DNA from: CAKOSP01 sp964369845
GTDB taxonomy: Bacteria > Bacillota_I > Bacilli_A > RF39 > UBA660
Reading direction: 5' to 3'
NCBI GenBank assembly: GCA_964369845.1
Contig: CAYJFJ010000015.1
Span: forward strand, 1 to 28,975
DNA length: 28,975 nucleotides
Part shown: positions 6,272-14,550 of the stretch, in pieces
How the letters are laid out: every line of letters starts with the position of its first letter
How positions within the stretch are numbered: position 1 is the first letter of the stretch
The notes under the pieces: generated by a model
What the model was told of the DNA's origin: nothing
Database searches by the model: none
Seen by the model: only the letters and a program-made list of their open reading frames with translations
Made by a program: the position numbers and the translations under genes

Positions 6272-7189
6272 TTATACATCTATTTTTTTAATTTCTATAT
6301 TTTGATAATAATAATTCAATATGTATTCATGATTATTACCCATTTTTGCTAGTTCATTAGCTCCATATTGGCTCATTCCTACTCCATGGCCATATCCTTT
6401 TGTTATTATAGTAATTTTTTCTTCACCTATTGTTAGTTCAAAATCTGCAGATCTTAAAGATAATAAATTCCTAAAGGTAATTCCAGAAAAAGTTTTACCA
6501 TTTATTAAAATAGTCTCAACGTAGCCTGAGTCATTTCTTTTTATTTGTGCAGTTATAACATCTGAGCTATTAATTCCTACTTTATTACAAAATTCTTCTT
6601 TAGTAATATCTATGCTTACCAAATAATTTTTTACATTAGCATCCCAACTAGATGACACTGATTCCAAATAACTTTTATTTTCTCCAAATACTGATTGAGC
6701 AGACTCTGTTGATCCGTTACTTATAGCAAAATAGTATGCACTTATTATTTCATCTTCATATTTTAACACTAGATTTTCAGTTTCTTCTACTGCATTTTTT
6801 ATTATTTCATAATAATAACTGTAATCTTCTAACCATTTTTCTTTCATTTCTTCTTCTGTTATATATGCCTGCGTAGTAACATCTGTTGTTAAATCATATT
6901 CACCACTATTTTGATTTATTTTGTACATCGCATAGGTTCTAGATGCTATTGCTTGAGCTTTTAATGCTTCAATATGAAAAGAAGCAGGCATTTCTGCTGC
7001 TACTACTCCTATAATATATTCTTCTAATAATATACTATCTATTTTGTTATCTTCTTTTAATACTTTAACTACTATTTCTTCTTTTTGTTCTTCAATATCA
7101 ATTTTTGATACTTTAGTCTTAGGTAAAGATAAGTAAACTAATAATACTATTAATGTAATACTTAACAAATAAATATTTTTTATTTTCAT
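6272..7189 (-). CDS. spoIID: Stage II sporulation protein D (septal peptidoglycan lytic transglycosylase)
   Basis: SpoIID cleaves septal peptidoglycan so that the mother-cell membrane can move around the forespore. This 305-residue protein has an N-terminal membrane anchor (about 6-22) and the family core EEYIIGVVAAEMP with the presumed catalytic E66. EALKAQAIASRTYAMYK follows, then the C-terminal signature GYGHGVGMSQYGANELA. An AAGGATAAT ribosome-binding site precedes the ATG. spoIIQ follows 40 bases after its stop, with no terminator between, so the two are probably co-transcribed. Upstream is the DUF1146 gene. I could not see a clear sigma-E-type promoter in the 23-bp gap. Confidence 0.95.
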   Translation of the reverse strand: MKIKNIYLLSITLIVLLVYLSLPKTKVSKIDIEEQKEEIVVKVLKEDNKIDSILLEEYIIGVVAAEMPASFHIEALKAQAIASRTYAMYKINQNSGEYDLTTDVTTQAYITEEEMKEKWLEDYSYYYEIIKNAVEETENLVLKYEDEIISAYYFAISNGSTESAQSVFGENKSYLESVSSSWDANVKNYLVSIDITKEEFCNKVGINSSDVITAQIKRNDSGYVETILINGKTFSGITFRNLLSLRSADFELTIGEEKITIITKGYGHGVGMSQYGANELAKMGNNHEYILNYYYQNIEIKKIDV

Positions 7190-7212
7190 ATATTATCCTT
7201 TTATAATTTTTA

Positions 7213-7407
7213 TTATAAATTTATAAAAATTAGAACAAAATTTGTTACTAAATATCCTAAACTAATACTTAATAACATTACTAATAACCTTGCTTCTATT
7301 ATTTTTCCTTTTTTTATGAAACCATCAAAATTTATTCCTGATATCGCTAAAGCACTTAATACAGTAAATAGGCCATATAGTATTATTTCTATGTTAAAAC
7401 TAAACAT
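7213..7407 (-). CDS. DUF1146 (YwzB-like) small membrane protein
   Basis: This 64-residue protein has two hydrophobic spans (about 6-22 and 40-62). The central pattern GINFDGFIKKGKIIEARLL and the second-span signature LGYLVTNF match the DUF1146/YwzB family. The biochemical role of this family is not known to me. It overlaps the 3' end of rpiB by eight bases and is followed by spoIID. In Bacillus subtilis ywzB also sits near murAA, spoIID and spoIIQ, which supports the assignment. Confidence 0.82.
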   Translation of the reverse strand: MFSFNIEIILYGLFTVLSALAISGINFDGFIKKGKIIEARLLVMLLSISLGYLVTNFVLIFINL

Positions 7408-7834
7408 TATATTTATCCATTTTTTCTACTCTAGCAATATATTTCGGAACTGCCGGAAAATTTGTGAATAAAAATGTTTCTACTATTTTTTGTGTTTTTT
7501 CATCATCTATTTTAGAACTTAATGATATCACATTTGCACCATTGTGATTTTTACACTTAAATGCATCATCTTCATCAAGAACTCTTGCTGCTCTTACTCC
7601 TTTAACTTTATTTGCGGCAATGCTCATCCCAATTCCGTTACCACATATTAAAATTCCTAAAGCATTTTCTTTTACTACATTTTCTCCAACTTTAAATGCA
7701 AAATCAGGATAATCATCTGTAGGACTATTTTCTATATCTACTCCTCTTACATCTATTTGTTTTGATTCGAGAAATTCAGTTAACATATCTTTCATTTTTA
7801 CACCTTGATGGTCTGCTGCTATATATACTTTCAT
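7400..7834 (-). CDS. rpiB: Ribose-5-phosphate isomerase B
   Basis: RpiB interconverts ribose 5-phosphate and ribulose 5-phosphate in the pentose phosphate pathway. The 144-residue length is typical. The opening MKVYIAADHQG, the NSPTDDYPDFA segment, the catalytic cysteine C64 in GILICGNGIGMSIAANK, and KNHNGANVISLSS are all family marks. GGAGGAG lies just before the ATG. It begins an operon that continues through the DUF1146 gene, spoIID and spoIIQ, driven at least in part by the extended -10 promoter at 7853-7861. The neighbouring LacA/RpiB-like sugar isomerases are an alternative, but this sequence looks like RpiB. Confidence 0.93.
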   Translation of the reverse strand: MKVYIAADHQGVKMKDMLTEFLESKQIDVRGVDIENSPTDDYPDFAFKVGENVVKENALGILICGNGIGMSIAANKVKGVRAARVLDEDDAFKCKNHNGANVISLSSKIDDEKTQKIVETFLFTNFPAVPKYIARVEKMDKYNV

Positions 7835-7852
7835 TTTACTCCTCCTATAATA

Positions 7853-7861
7853 ATTATATCA
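7853..7861 (-). promoter_or_regulatory. Extended -10 promoter for rpiB operon
   Basis: The minus strand reads TGA-TATAAT. The -35 position falls in the T-run of the rpmE terminator. The leader would be about 12 bases and begin almost at the GGAGGAG site. Confidence 0.5.
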
Positions 7862-7873
7862 AAATTTTTCAAC

Positions 7874-7902
7874 AAAAAAAGTAAAAACTTAGTTTTACTT
7901 TT
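7874..7902 (-). terminator. Intrinsic terminator of rpmE
   Basis: A 10-bp AT-rich stem (7877-7886 with 7893-7902) encloses a 6-base loop and is followed by U residues on the minus strand. The rpmE stop (7897-7895) lies in the 5' arm. Confidence 0.75.
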
Positions 7903-8101
7903 GATTGATGTTATATTTACGGTTAAATTCTTCAATTTTACCAGTTTTGTTTGTTTTTCTTTCGTTTCCTGTGTAGAATGGATGACATTCACTACAAACT
8001 TCAACATTAATTAATTCTTTAATTGATTTTGTTTTAAATGTATTACCACACGCACAAGTAACAGTTGTTTCTTTAACTTCTGGATGTATATTTGCTTTCA
8101 T
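7895..8101 (-). CDS. rpmE: 50S ribosomal protein L31 (zinc-binding form)
   Basis: This is L31 of the large ribosomal subunit, 68 residues when started at the ATG at 8101 (MKANIHPE). A GGGAG ribosome-binding site lies eight bases upstream, so the ATG 21 bases farther upstream is unlikely. Four cysteines (C16, C18 in CACG; C36, C39 in CSECHPFYTG) mark the zinc-containing form rather than the cysteine-free form made under zinc limitation. The gene has its own strong promoter, a leader hairpin and a terminator, so it is monocistronic. Confidence 0.97.
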   Translation of the reverse strand: MKANIHPEVKETTVTCACGNTFKTKSIKELINVEVCSECHPFYTGNERKTNKTGKIEEFNRKYNINQK

Positions 8102-8120
8102 TACTTTCGCTCCCTTCGCC

Positions 8121-8138
8121 ATGCTTATTTTTAAGCAT
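8121..8138 (-). promoter_or_regulatory. Leader hairpin in the rpmE 5' UTR
   Basis: Perfect 7-bp stem ATGCTTA/TAAGCAT with an AAAA loop lies between the rpmE promoter and its ribosome-binding site (GGGAG starts about five bases after the stem). It has no U-tract, so it is not a terminator. It could be a protein-binding leader of the kind ribosomal-protein genes use for feedback control; that is inference. Confidence 0.45.
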
Positions 8139-8155
8139 AATTTGTGTTCCTATGT

Positions 8156-8183
8156 ATTATATCACATTTTAGAAAACAATCAA
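8156..8183 (-). promoter_or_regulatory. Promoter of rpmE
   Basis: The minus strand reads TTGATT, a 16-base spacer and TATAAT, with TGA directly before the -10. This is one of the best promoter matches in the window. The predicted leader is about 48 bases and contains the hairpin at 8121-8138. Confidence 0.75.
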
Positions 8184-8193
8184 GTGTTTTCCT

Positions 8194-9591
8194 TTATTCG
8201 ATCCAAAAACTTTTATTTAATCTATATAGTTCATATAAATCGTATTTACTTATCACTTCATATGGAGCATGCATTGATAAAACTGCAACACCACAGTCTA
8301 TTACATCTACACCTTTATTTGCTAAAATGTATGCAATAGTGCCCCCTCCACCTAAATCAGATTTACCTAACTTAGAAAATTGATAACTTATATCATTTTT
8401 TTCTAATAATCCTCTTATATATCCAACATACTCAGCTGAGGCATCTGAACCATTAGATTTTCCTTTTCCGCCGGTATATTTAACTATTGATAAACCCTTA
8501 CCAAGCATAGCAGAGTTGTTTTTTTCATATACATTATCATAATTTGGGTCATACGCTGCATCTACATCTGCTGAAATCATTTTTGATTTGTTAAAAATTT
8601 TAGAAAGTACATATGGATTATTAATCATCATTTTTTCTAAAATTAATGTTATGAAATAATCAAAAGTTTCTGATTCCATTCCAGTATTTCCTATACTTCC
8701 AGTTTCTTCTTTGTCTGAAAATATACATACTGCAGTTTTTTTAACTTCTTCTAATTCTGTAAGAGCTATAAGCGATGCATAAACACTTGATCTATCATCA
8801 TGTCCATAACCTGCTATCATACTTTTATCAAGACCTAAACTTCTAGATTCGTATGCAGGAACTAACTCTAGTTCCGCACTGTTGAAATCTATTTCTGTTA
8901 TATTATATTTTTCATTTAATAATTTTAAAATATTGTATTTAACATTTTCACTAGTTTTATCACTAGGAAGTGGTATGTTTCCAATTAGAACATTTAAACT
9001 TTCACCATCGATAGCTTCTTCTAATTTTTTAGAAGATTGTTCTTTTGATAAGTGAGGTAAAAGATCTGTAATTGTAAAAATTGGATCTTCCTTTTTATCT
9101 CCTATATTAATTGAAATTTTTTCTCCAGTAGATTTTACTACTACTCCATGCAAACTAAGTGGTATACTAGTCCACTGATATTTTTTTATTCCACCGTAAT
9201 AATCTGTTTTAAAGTAAGCAAATTCCCCTTTTTCAAATAATGGATTTGGTTTTAAATCAAGTCTTGGAGAATCTACATGAGAACCTATTATGTTAATTCC
9301 ATTTGAAATTTCTTCTTCTCCTATAACTGCAGCATATAAACTTTTATCTCTATTTATATAAAATATTTTATCACCGAATATCAAGTTAGAATGATCTTCT
9401 ATATTTCTGAATCCAGCATCTTTTAGTATTTTTACACAATTTTGTATACATAATCTTTCTGTTTTACTATTATTTAAAAACTTCATATACCCTTCAGCAT
9501 AATCGTGTACTACTTCTAAATCATTATCTTCTTTATGTTTCCAACTATTTTCTTTTTTTAAAAATAATTTGTCTACCATATCATTATTCAT
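8194..9591 (-). CDS. M18-family aminopeptidase
   Basis: This is a 465-residue dinuclear-metal aminopeptidase of the M18 (DAP/Ape1-like) family that removes N-terminal residues from peptides in the cytoplasm. Metal-site motifs are GSHVDSPR (H105, D107), the GHDDRSS segment near 265-272, SDKEETGS with the general-base Glu pair near 293-298, and SMHAPYE with the final His near the C-terminus. Length is typical. The ATG at 9591 has GGTGAT just upstream and an extended -10 promoter at 9607-9615, so it can be expressed apart from the upstream SGNH-like gene. Substrate preference cannot be read from the sequence. Confidence 0.93.
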   Translation of the reverse strand: MNNDMVDKLFLKKENSWKHKEDNDLEVVHDYAEGYMKFLNNSKTERLCIQNCVKILKDAGFRNIEDHSNLIFGDKIFYINRDKSLYAAVIGEEEISNGINIIGSHVDSPRLDLKPNPLFEKGEFAYFKTDYYGGIKKYQWTSIPLSLHGVVVKSTGEKISINIGDKKEDPIFTITDLLPHLSKEQSSKKLEEAIDGESLNVLIGNIPLPSDKTSENVKYNILKLLNEKYNITEIDFNSAELELVPAYESRSLGLDKSMIAGYGHDDRSSVYASLIALTELEEVKKTAVCIFSDKEETGSIGNTGMESETFDYFITLILEKMMINNPYVLSKIFNKSKMISADVDAAYDPNYDNVYEKNNSAMLGKGLSIVKYTGGKGKSNGSDASAEYVGYIRGLLEKNDISYQFSKLGKSDLGGGGTIAYILANKGVDVIDCGVAVLSMHAPYEVISKYDLYELYRLNKSFWIE

Positions 9592-9606
9592 ATTATCACC
9601 AATTAT

Positions 9607-9615
9607 ATTATATCA
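9607..9615 (-). promoter_or_regulatory. Extended -10 promoter for the M18 aminopeptidase gene
   Basis: The minus strand reads TGA-TATAAT, 15 bases upstream of the start codon. No -35 is visible. Confidence 0.45.
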
Positions 9616-9629
9616 CTTTTTTTTATTTA

Positions 9630-10265
9630 TTAATTAGATTTAATATAATTTGACATAAAAATTGTCTTAATTTCTTTTTGACCTTCAGCATTTAATAAAT
9701 ATGAATTATCTAAATAATATTCTTCATTATTTAATTTTTCTAAATCTACATAATTTATACCATATTTTATCGTTAAGTTTTCTATACATTTATTAATATC
9801 TTTTATTTTATCATTCGTAGAAAATAAACTAAATACAAATATTTCTTTATGGTTTATTTTTACTATTTCCGAAATAACTTGTTCTAAATAATATAAATAT
9901 AAGTTGATATTTTGATTATTATTTATTTCGTCTAATCCTATTAATAAAGTTATTAATTCAGCTGTAGATATTTCTTGTTTGACAGTTTTATTATTTCCTA
10001 CTTTTTCATTTTCTATAATTAGATAATATAAATCTCTTGTTGTTAAATTAGAAATACTATAATCATTATTATAATTTGTTATATTTGTTATTTCTTCTTT
10101 TATGTAATCTGAATAACTATAACTTTTTATATTATTATAACTAAGTCCGTATGATGTACTATCACCAATACTCATATAATCAACATTCTCATGATTTAAA
10201 AAGAAATAAATTATTATTACTATAATCATTCCTATTAAAAATATTAAACACACTTTACGTTCCAC
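9630..10265 (-). CDS. Membrane-anchored SGNH/GDSL-hydrolase-like protein, probably degenerate
   Basis: This 211-residue protein has an N-terminal signal anchor (about 5-22) and then an extracytoplasmic domain. Block I of the SGNH fold is clear: MSIGDSTSYG with G34-D35-S36. The block III position reads LLIGLDEI, where Asn is expected before the Asp. The block V position near residue 190 reads LDNSYLLNAEGQ, where Asp-x-x-His is expected but Tyr replaces the His. So the Ser is kept while the catalytic His and block III Asn appear lost. The start codon is GTG at 10265 with GAGGTGATAAA before it. It lies 18 bases after the murA terminator stem with no room for a promoter. Substrate unknown. Confidence 0.7.
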   Translation of the reverse strand: MERKVCLIFLIGMIIVIIIYFFLNHENVDYMSIGDSTSYGLSYNNIKSYSYSDYIKEEITNITNYNNDYSISNLTTRDLYYLIIENEKVGNNKTVKQEISTAELITLLIGLDEINNNQNINLYLYYLEQVISEIVKINHKEIFVFSLFSTNDKIKDINKCIENLTIKYGINYVDLEKLNNEEYYLDNSYLLNAEGQKEIKTIFMSNYIKSN

Positions 10266-10276
10266 TTTATCACCTC

Positions 10277-10302
10277 AAAAAAAATGTAAGTTTCCTTACA
10301 TT
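10277..10302 (-). terminator. Intrinsic terminator of murA
   Basis: An 8-bp stem (10283-10290 with 10295-10302) with a 4-base loop is followed by eight U residues on the minus strand. The murA TAA (10303-10301) overlaps the foot of the 5' arm. The SGNH-like gene begins immediately downstream. Confidence 0.88.
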
Positions 10303-11554
10303 ATATTTCATCTATTTCGATATTAGCACCTAAATCACTTAACTTATTTATTATGTTTTCATAGCCTCTAAGTACGTGATCAGCATCTTTTATGATTGTA
10401 GTACCTTCTGCTATTAATCCTGCAAGAACTAAAGCTGCCCCGCCTCGTAAATCAACTGCTGTTATTTCAGCACCTGTTAAATCGGTTTTTCCTTCAAAAT
10501 ATGCTTCAGTTTGTTCAGCAGTAATTTTTGCTCCCATTCTGTTTAAGTATTTAATATGTCCCATTCTGTTTTCATAGATTGTTTCTTTAAAATGTGATTT
10601 TCCATTTGCTTGTGTTAATAAAACTTGGAATGGTTGACCTAAATCAGTAACAAATTCAGGATATACACCAGTAGTGCAACTAATTGGCTTAATATCTTCT
10701 GCCTTATTTATATGAACTTTGTTTCCTTCAATTGTATACTTTATGTTCATTTGATCTAATTTATCAAATAATGCTTCTAGGTATTGAGGTTCTACTCCTT
10801 CTACTGAGTAATTTTCACCAAGTAATGCGCCTAATACTAAATATGTACCAGCTTCTATTCTATCTGATAATATTGATATTTCCCCGGCACCTAATTTTTC
10901 TACACCTTCAATAGTAATTACACTAGTTCCGGCACCAGTTATTTTAGCACCCATACTAATTAATAAGTCAGCTATATTTATAATTTCTACTTCTTTTGCT
11001 GCATTAGTTATTGTAGTTTTTCCTTCTGCTTTTACTGCTGCAAACATAATATTAACAGTTGCTCCTACTGATGCAAAACTTAAATTTATGTCAGTTCCAA
11101 CTAATTTATCTGCTTCAATTGTATACTTTTCATCATCTACTGTAATTTTTGCTCCTAAAGCTTCGAATCCTTTTAAATGAAAATCTATTGGTCTTTCTCC
11201 TATTTTACATCCTCCAGGTACATATATTTCTACCTTTTTAAATTTAGAAAGTAAAATACCCATTAAATAGTAAGAAGCTCTTAGTTTTTTACATAAATCA
11301 TATCTGATTTCACAGTTTTCTACTTTAGAAGAGTCAATTACTAAAGTTTGATCTTTACTATCTACTTTAGCATTTAATAATTCTAATATTTCTATTAATG
11401 CAAATTTATCTGATATATTTGGAACATTATTTATTGTTACTATTTCATCTGATAAAATAGCAGCTGGTATTATTGCTACTGCACTATTTTTTGCACCACC
11501 AATTTTTAAAGTTCCTGTAAGTTTTTTATTTCCTTTAATTATAATTCTTTTCAT
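10301..11554 (-). CDS. murA: UDP-N-acetylglucosamine 1-carboxyvinyltransferase
   Basis: MurA transfers enolpyruvate from PEP to UDP-GlcNAc, the first committed step of peptidoglycan synthesis. The protein has 417 residues from the ATG at 11554, with AAAGGTGA upstream. An in-frame GTG nine bases earlier is part of that ribosome-binding site. The active-site loop reads PGGCKIGERPID with catalytic C116, so the enzyme should be fosfomycin-sensitive in principle. The N-terminal IGGAKNSA (K21-N22) and the late DLRGGAALVLAGL (Asp/Arg) segments are standard EPSP-synthase-fold elements. A TATAAT at 11580-11585 may serve as its -10. In Bacillus, murAA likewise lies beside spoIID. Confidence 0.97.
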   Translation of the reverse strand: MKRIIIKGNKKLTGTLKIGGAKNSAVAIIPAAILSDEIVTINNVPNISDKFALIEILELLNAKVDSKDQTLVIDSSKVENCEIRYDLCKKLRASYYLMGILLSKFKKVEIYVPGGCKIGERPIDFHLKGFEALGAKITVDDEKYTIEADKLVGTDINLSFASVGATVNIMFAAVKAEGKTTITNAAKEVEIINIADLLISMGAKITGAGTSVITIEGVEKLGAGEISILSDRIEAGTYLVLGALLGENYSVEGVEPQYLEALFDKLDQMNIKYTIEGNKVHINKAEDIKPISCTTGVYPEFVTDLGQPFQVLLTQANGKSHFKETIYENRMGHIKYLNRMGAKITAEQTEAYFEGKTDLTGAEITAVDLRGGAALVLAGLIAEGTTIIKDADHVLRGYENIINKLSDLGANIEIDEI

Positions 11555-11645
11555 ATCAATCACCTTTCAAACAATTGCCATTATATTTAATCATAAATAT
11601 TTTATTTTTTCAATACCTTAAATATAATAAAAATTTCTTCATTTG

Positions 11646-12176
11646 TCAAATGATATGCGTAATCAATAGTACAATCAATATTAAAAGCCCTAAAATCCTG
11701 GACTTTTTACCTAAAAATTCACTTGAATACTTACTAATTATTAGTCCTAAAATAGTAAAAAACATACTAAATATACTAAAAATTAATCCACATATTAATA
11801 CATTTTGACTAGTTAACGCTAGAGCAAACCCTACTGAAAAACTATCTAGACTCACACCTAGTGCTAATATAATTAACTCATAAACGTTTAAAATGTTACT
11901 GGTTTCTTCATTTTTTATAATATCTATTATGATTTGTATGATTATTATTAATATAATTATAGTAAATACTAAATCAGTGTTAACATCAAATATATTTTGC
12001 ATCTTTATTCCTAAAAGTGCTCCCAATACAGGCATAACTAAATGAAATATTCCTACTGTTATTGTAAAAAATTTAGCTTTTTTCTTACTTAAAATTAATC
12101 CTAGACATATCGATAATGAAAAAGCATCCATTGATAAAGATATTCCAAGTAATATTGTTGATATAAATGTATTCAT
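11646..12176 (-). CDS. mntP: MntP-family manganese efflux protein
   Basis: This 176-residue integral membrane protein has about six hydrophobic spans and the MntP (DUF204) internal duplication: SMDAFSLS with D17 in the first half and SLDSFSVGFAL with D111 in the second. The family exports Mn(II). It ends in TGA and starts 13 bases after the spoIIR stop with only a weak ribosome-binding site, so translation is probably coupled to spoIIR. In Bacillus subtilis mntP (ywlD) also lies close to spoIIR, which favours MntP over the related sporulation membrane protein YtaF. No yybP-ykoY-type Mn riboswitch is seen upstream. Confidence 0.82.
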   Translation of the reverse strand: MNTFISTILLGISLSMDAFSLSICLGLILSKKKAKFFTITVGIFHLVMPVLGALLGIKMQNIFDVNTDLVFTIIILIIIIQIIIDIIKNEETSNILNVYELIILALGVSLDSFSVGFALALTSQNVLICGLIFSIFSMFFTILGLIISKYSSEFLGKKSRILGLLILIVLLITHII

Positions 12177-12189
12177 ACTTAACTGTATG

Positions 12190-12681
12190 TTAAAATTTTT
12201 CTATTATGTTTTTTACATATAATGAATACTCTTCTTTTTCTTCATCTACTAAACATAAAGGAGGGAATAAAACACACCACCAATTATCTCCTGCTCCTTC
12301 TCCAATTGTTATTACTAGAGATTCATATATTCCCTCTTCATACTTTACTCCACTATATATTTTTTCTGGAAAGTAGTTTTCTCCAAAATTTATAGAGTAA
12401 TCAGTATTATAACTATCTAATTTAGATTCAATTATAGCTATAGAATTTTCAATATTATTTCTACTTTCTTCAATATTATTTGAATTTTTTTCAACATCTA
12501 GTACAATTGTTTCAATTTCTTCTTTTATTTTGTACTTTTCTATTTGGTCTTTTGCTTCATTACTATTTGCTATTATTCTAAGTCTAATCGATTCTTTTGG
12601 TATAATTATTTCTGTCTTATTATCTGATAATACTAAATATGTTACTGTTAGTAAAAATAAAAAAACTATAATTTTTTTCAT
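12190..12681 (-). CDS. spoIIR: Stage II sporulation protein R
   Basis: SpoIIR is secreted from the forespore and triggers SpoIIGA to process pro-sigma-E in the mother cell. The 163-residue protein has an N-terminal signal sequence (about 4-19), then IRLRIIANSNEAKDQ and the strongly conserved NWWCVLFPPLCLVDEE. ATG at 12681 with GAGGATAAT upstream. It sits in the order prfA-prmC-spoIIR-mntP, close to the Bacillus order. I could not see a sigma-F-type promoter in the 43-bp gap after prmC; read-through from prfA is possible. Confidence 0.95.
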   Translation of the reverse strand: MKKIIVFLFLLTVTYLVLSDNKTEIIIPKESIRLRIIANSNEAKDQIEKYKIKEEIETIVLDVEKNSNNIEESRNNIENSIAIIESKLDSYNTDYSINFGENYFPEKIYSGVKYEEGIYESLVITIGEGAGDNWWCVLFPPLCLVDEEKEEYSLYVKNIIEKF

Positions 12682-12724
12682 ATTATCCTCTTTTCAAAGA
12701 AATTATGTAAAAATTTTATAGTTT

Positions 12725-13438
12725 TTATTCATTTATAATAAATATAAATCTATCTTTTCCTGTTAAGTCCTGTTCTCCATATATACTTGCTTCCTTAAAA
12801 TACTCTTTCGCTATAGAAATTATAGCTTCTTTTTGAGTCATTCCTATTTCAAATGCAATTATACTTTTTTTATTTAATACTTCAGATGCATAACTTAATA
12901 TTTTCTCGTAAAATAATAAGCCTTTATTTTCTGCAAATAGTGCTAAATGTGGCTCGTTATTATATACTTTTGAATCAATTATGTCCTCTTTATCTATATA
13001 TGGTGGATTAGAAACTAACACATCGTATGTTCCGGGTATTTTATTTCTTATATCAAAATTAATAAAACTTATTTCTACTTTGTTATCATCTGCATTTGAT
13101 TTAGCTAGTTCTAAAGCTTCTTTTGATATATCAAAAGCAGTTACCTCACAGTTTAAGTTTTTTGCTAGTGTAATTGCTATTGCTCCACTTCCAGTTCCTA
13201 AATCACATATCTTGATTTTTTCATTGTATCTTTTTTTTATTAATTTTATAAGTTTTTCCAATAATGTTTCAGTTTCAAATCTTGGAATTAAAACATTTTC
13301 ATTTACTTTTATTATTGAGTCATAAAAATCAACATTACCAATTATATATTGGATTGGCTTTCCATCTTCTAACTTTTTTAATGCTTCTTCTTGTTTATTT
13401 TTATCAATATATTTTTCTATTAATTTTTCTTCTGTCAT
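12725..13438 (-). CDS. prmC: Peptide chain release factor N5-glutamine methyltransferase
   Basis: PrmC methylates the glutamine of the GGQ motif of release factors. In this 237-residue protein the SAM-binding motif DLGTGSGAI is at about 79-87 and the catalytic NPPY at 144-147 (LVSNPPYI). The N-terminal helical domain is shorter than usual: the protein begins about 40 residues before the IPRFETE segment, where family members often have 70-90. The start codon overlaps the prfA stop by one base (TAATG), so substrate and enzyme are translationally coupled. Confidence 0.93.
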   Translation of the reverse strand: MTEEKLIEKYIDKNKQEEALKKLEDGKPIQYIIGNVDFYDSIIKVNENVLIPRFETETLLEKLIKLIKKRYNEKIKICDLGTGSGAIAITLAKNLNCEVTAFDISKEALELAKSNADDNKVEISFINFDIRNKIPGTYDVLVSNPPYIDKEDIIDSKVYNNEPHLALFAENKGLLFYEKILSYASEVLNKKSIIAFEIGMTQKEAIISIAKEYFKEASIYGEQDLTGKDRFIFIINE

Positions 13439-14505
13439 TAAGCTTCGAACTGTTCTCCAGCTAATTTTAATTTCATATCTTCTGTAACTAAAGCCTCAAT
13501 AATACCATCTATATTTCCATCCATTGCTCTATCTAGAGAAAGTAGCGAGAAATTTATTCTATGATCCGTAATTCTGTTTTGCGGGTAATTGTAAGTTCTT
13601 ATTTTTTCTGATCTATCCCCAGTACCAATTTTATTTTTTCTTGTTGCTCCTACTTCTTCTTCTTGTTTTCTTAATTGTTCGTCATATATTTTCACTTTAA
13701 GAGTTTTCATAGCTCTTTCTTTATTTTTAATTTGACTTCTTTCTGTTTGGCACGTAACTATAATACCTGTTGGTAAATGTGTTATTCTAACTGCTGAATC
13801 TGTTGTATTAACTGACTGTCCACCAGCTCCTGATGATCTATATACATCCACTTTTAAATCTGTTTCTTTTATATCTATATTAACATCTTCTACTTCCGGC
13901 ATAACTACAACTGTTGCTGTTGATGTATGAACTCTACCTTGTGTTTCCGTTGCAGGCACTCTCTGAACTCTATGTGCTCCACTTTCATATTTTAATTTTG
14001 AGTAAACACTATCACCTTTTATTAAGCATTCAACTTGTGAAAATCCTCCACTTGTTCCTTCTATTTCATTGATAATTTCTACTTTCCATCCATTTTTTTC
14101 TGCATAATAAGTGTACATTCTAAGTAAGTCTCCTGCAAAAATATTTGCCTCATCTCCACCTGCTGCTCCTCTTATTTCTATTATAACGTTTTTACCATCA
14201 TTTTCATCTTTTGGTATTAATAAAACTTCTAATTTTGCATTTAGTTCAACTATTTTTTCTGATAAATTTTCTACTTCTAACTGAGCTATTTCTTTCATTT
14301 CTTCGTCAGTCAACATCATTTTAGCTTCTTCTAAATCACTTTCAGCTTTTTTTAGTTCATTATATACTTCAACTATTTCTTCTAAATCACTTAATTCTTT
14401 TGATAGTTTTTTTACCAAATTAAAGTTAGACAATACTTCTGGATTTGATAATTCCTCTTTTAATTCTAAGTGTCTTTTTTCTATATTATTTAATCTTTCA
14501 AACAT
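13438..14505 (-). CDS. prfA: Peptide chain release factor 1
   Basis: RF1 reads UAA and UAG stops. The 355-residue protein carries the RF1-specific PAT tripeptide (184-186, VPATETQ) and the GGQ catalytic motif (228-230, SSGAGGQSVN), the target of PrmC encoded next. A GGAGAAAG ribosome-binding site precedes the ATG at 14505. The gene begins 32 bases after the rpoE stop, with the rpoE terminator in between and no strong promoter of its own. Confidence 0.97.
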   Translation of the reverse strand: MFERLNNIEKRHLELKEELSNPEVLSNFNLVKKLSKELSDLEEIVEVYNELKKAESDLEEAKMMLTDEEMKEIAQLEVENLSEKIVELNAKLEVLLIPKDENDGKNVIIEIRGAAGGDEANIFAGDLLRMYTYYAEKNGWKVEIINEIEGTSGGFSQVECLIKGDSVYSKLKYESGAHRVQRVPATETQGRVHTSTATVVVMPEVEDVNIDIKETDLKVDVYRSSGAGGQSVNTTDSAVRITHLPTGIIVTCQTERSQIKNKERAMKTLKVKIYDEQLRKQEEEVGATRKNKIGTGDRSEKIRTYNYPQNRITDHRINFSLLSLDRAMDGNIDGIIEALVTEDMKLKLAGEQFEA

Positions 14506-14525
14506 AACTTTCTCCTTTTATTATC

Positions 14526-14550
14526 AAAAAATACAAGCTATATGCTTGCA
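14526..14550 (-). terminator. Intrinsic terminator of rpoE
   Basis: A core 5-bp GC-containing stem (14534-14538 with 14544-14548) with a 5-base loop is followed by a U-rich tail on the minus strand. The rpoE TAG (14540-14538) lies at the stem-loop boundary. It lies between rpoE and prfA. Confidence 0.65.

Noticed and set aside
8171..8196. Hairpin after the M18 aminopeptidase stop as a terminator
   Set aside because: A 7-bp stem is possible but no U-tract follows it. The same bases contain the good -35 of the rpmE promoter.
8121..8383. Plus-strand ORFs opposite rpmE and the M18 gene
   Set aside because: They are antisense shadows of well-supported minus-strand genes and have no ribosome-binding sites or family motifs.
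12177..12200. Manganese riboswitch (yybP-ykoY type) upstream of mntP
   Set aside because: Only 13 bases separate spoIIR and mntP, and no such structure can fit there.
12981..13325. 114-codon plus-strand ORF inside prmC
   Set aside because: It is antisense to the SAM-binding and NPPY regions of prmC, with AT-rich shadow composition and no ribosome-binding site.
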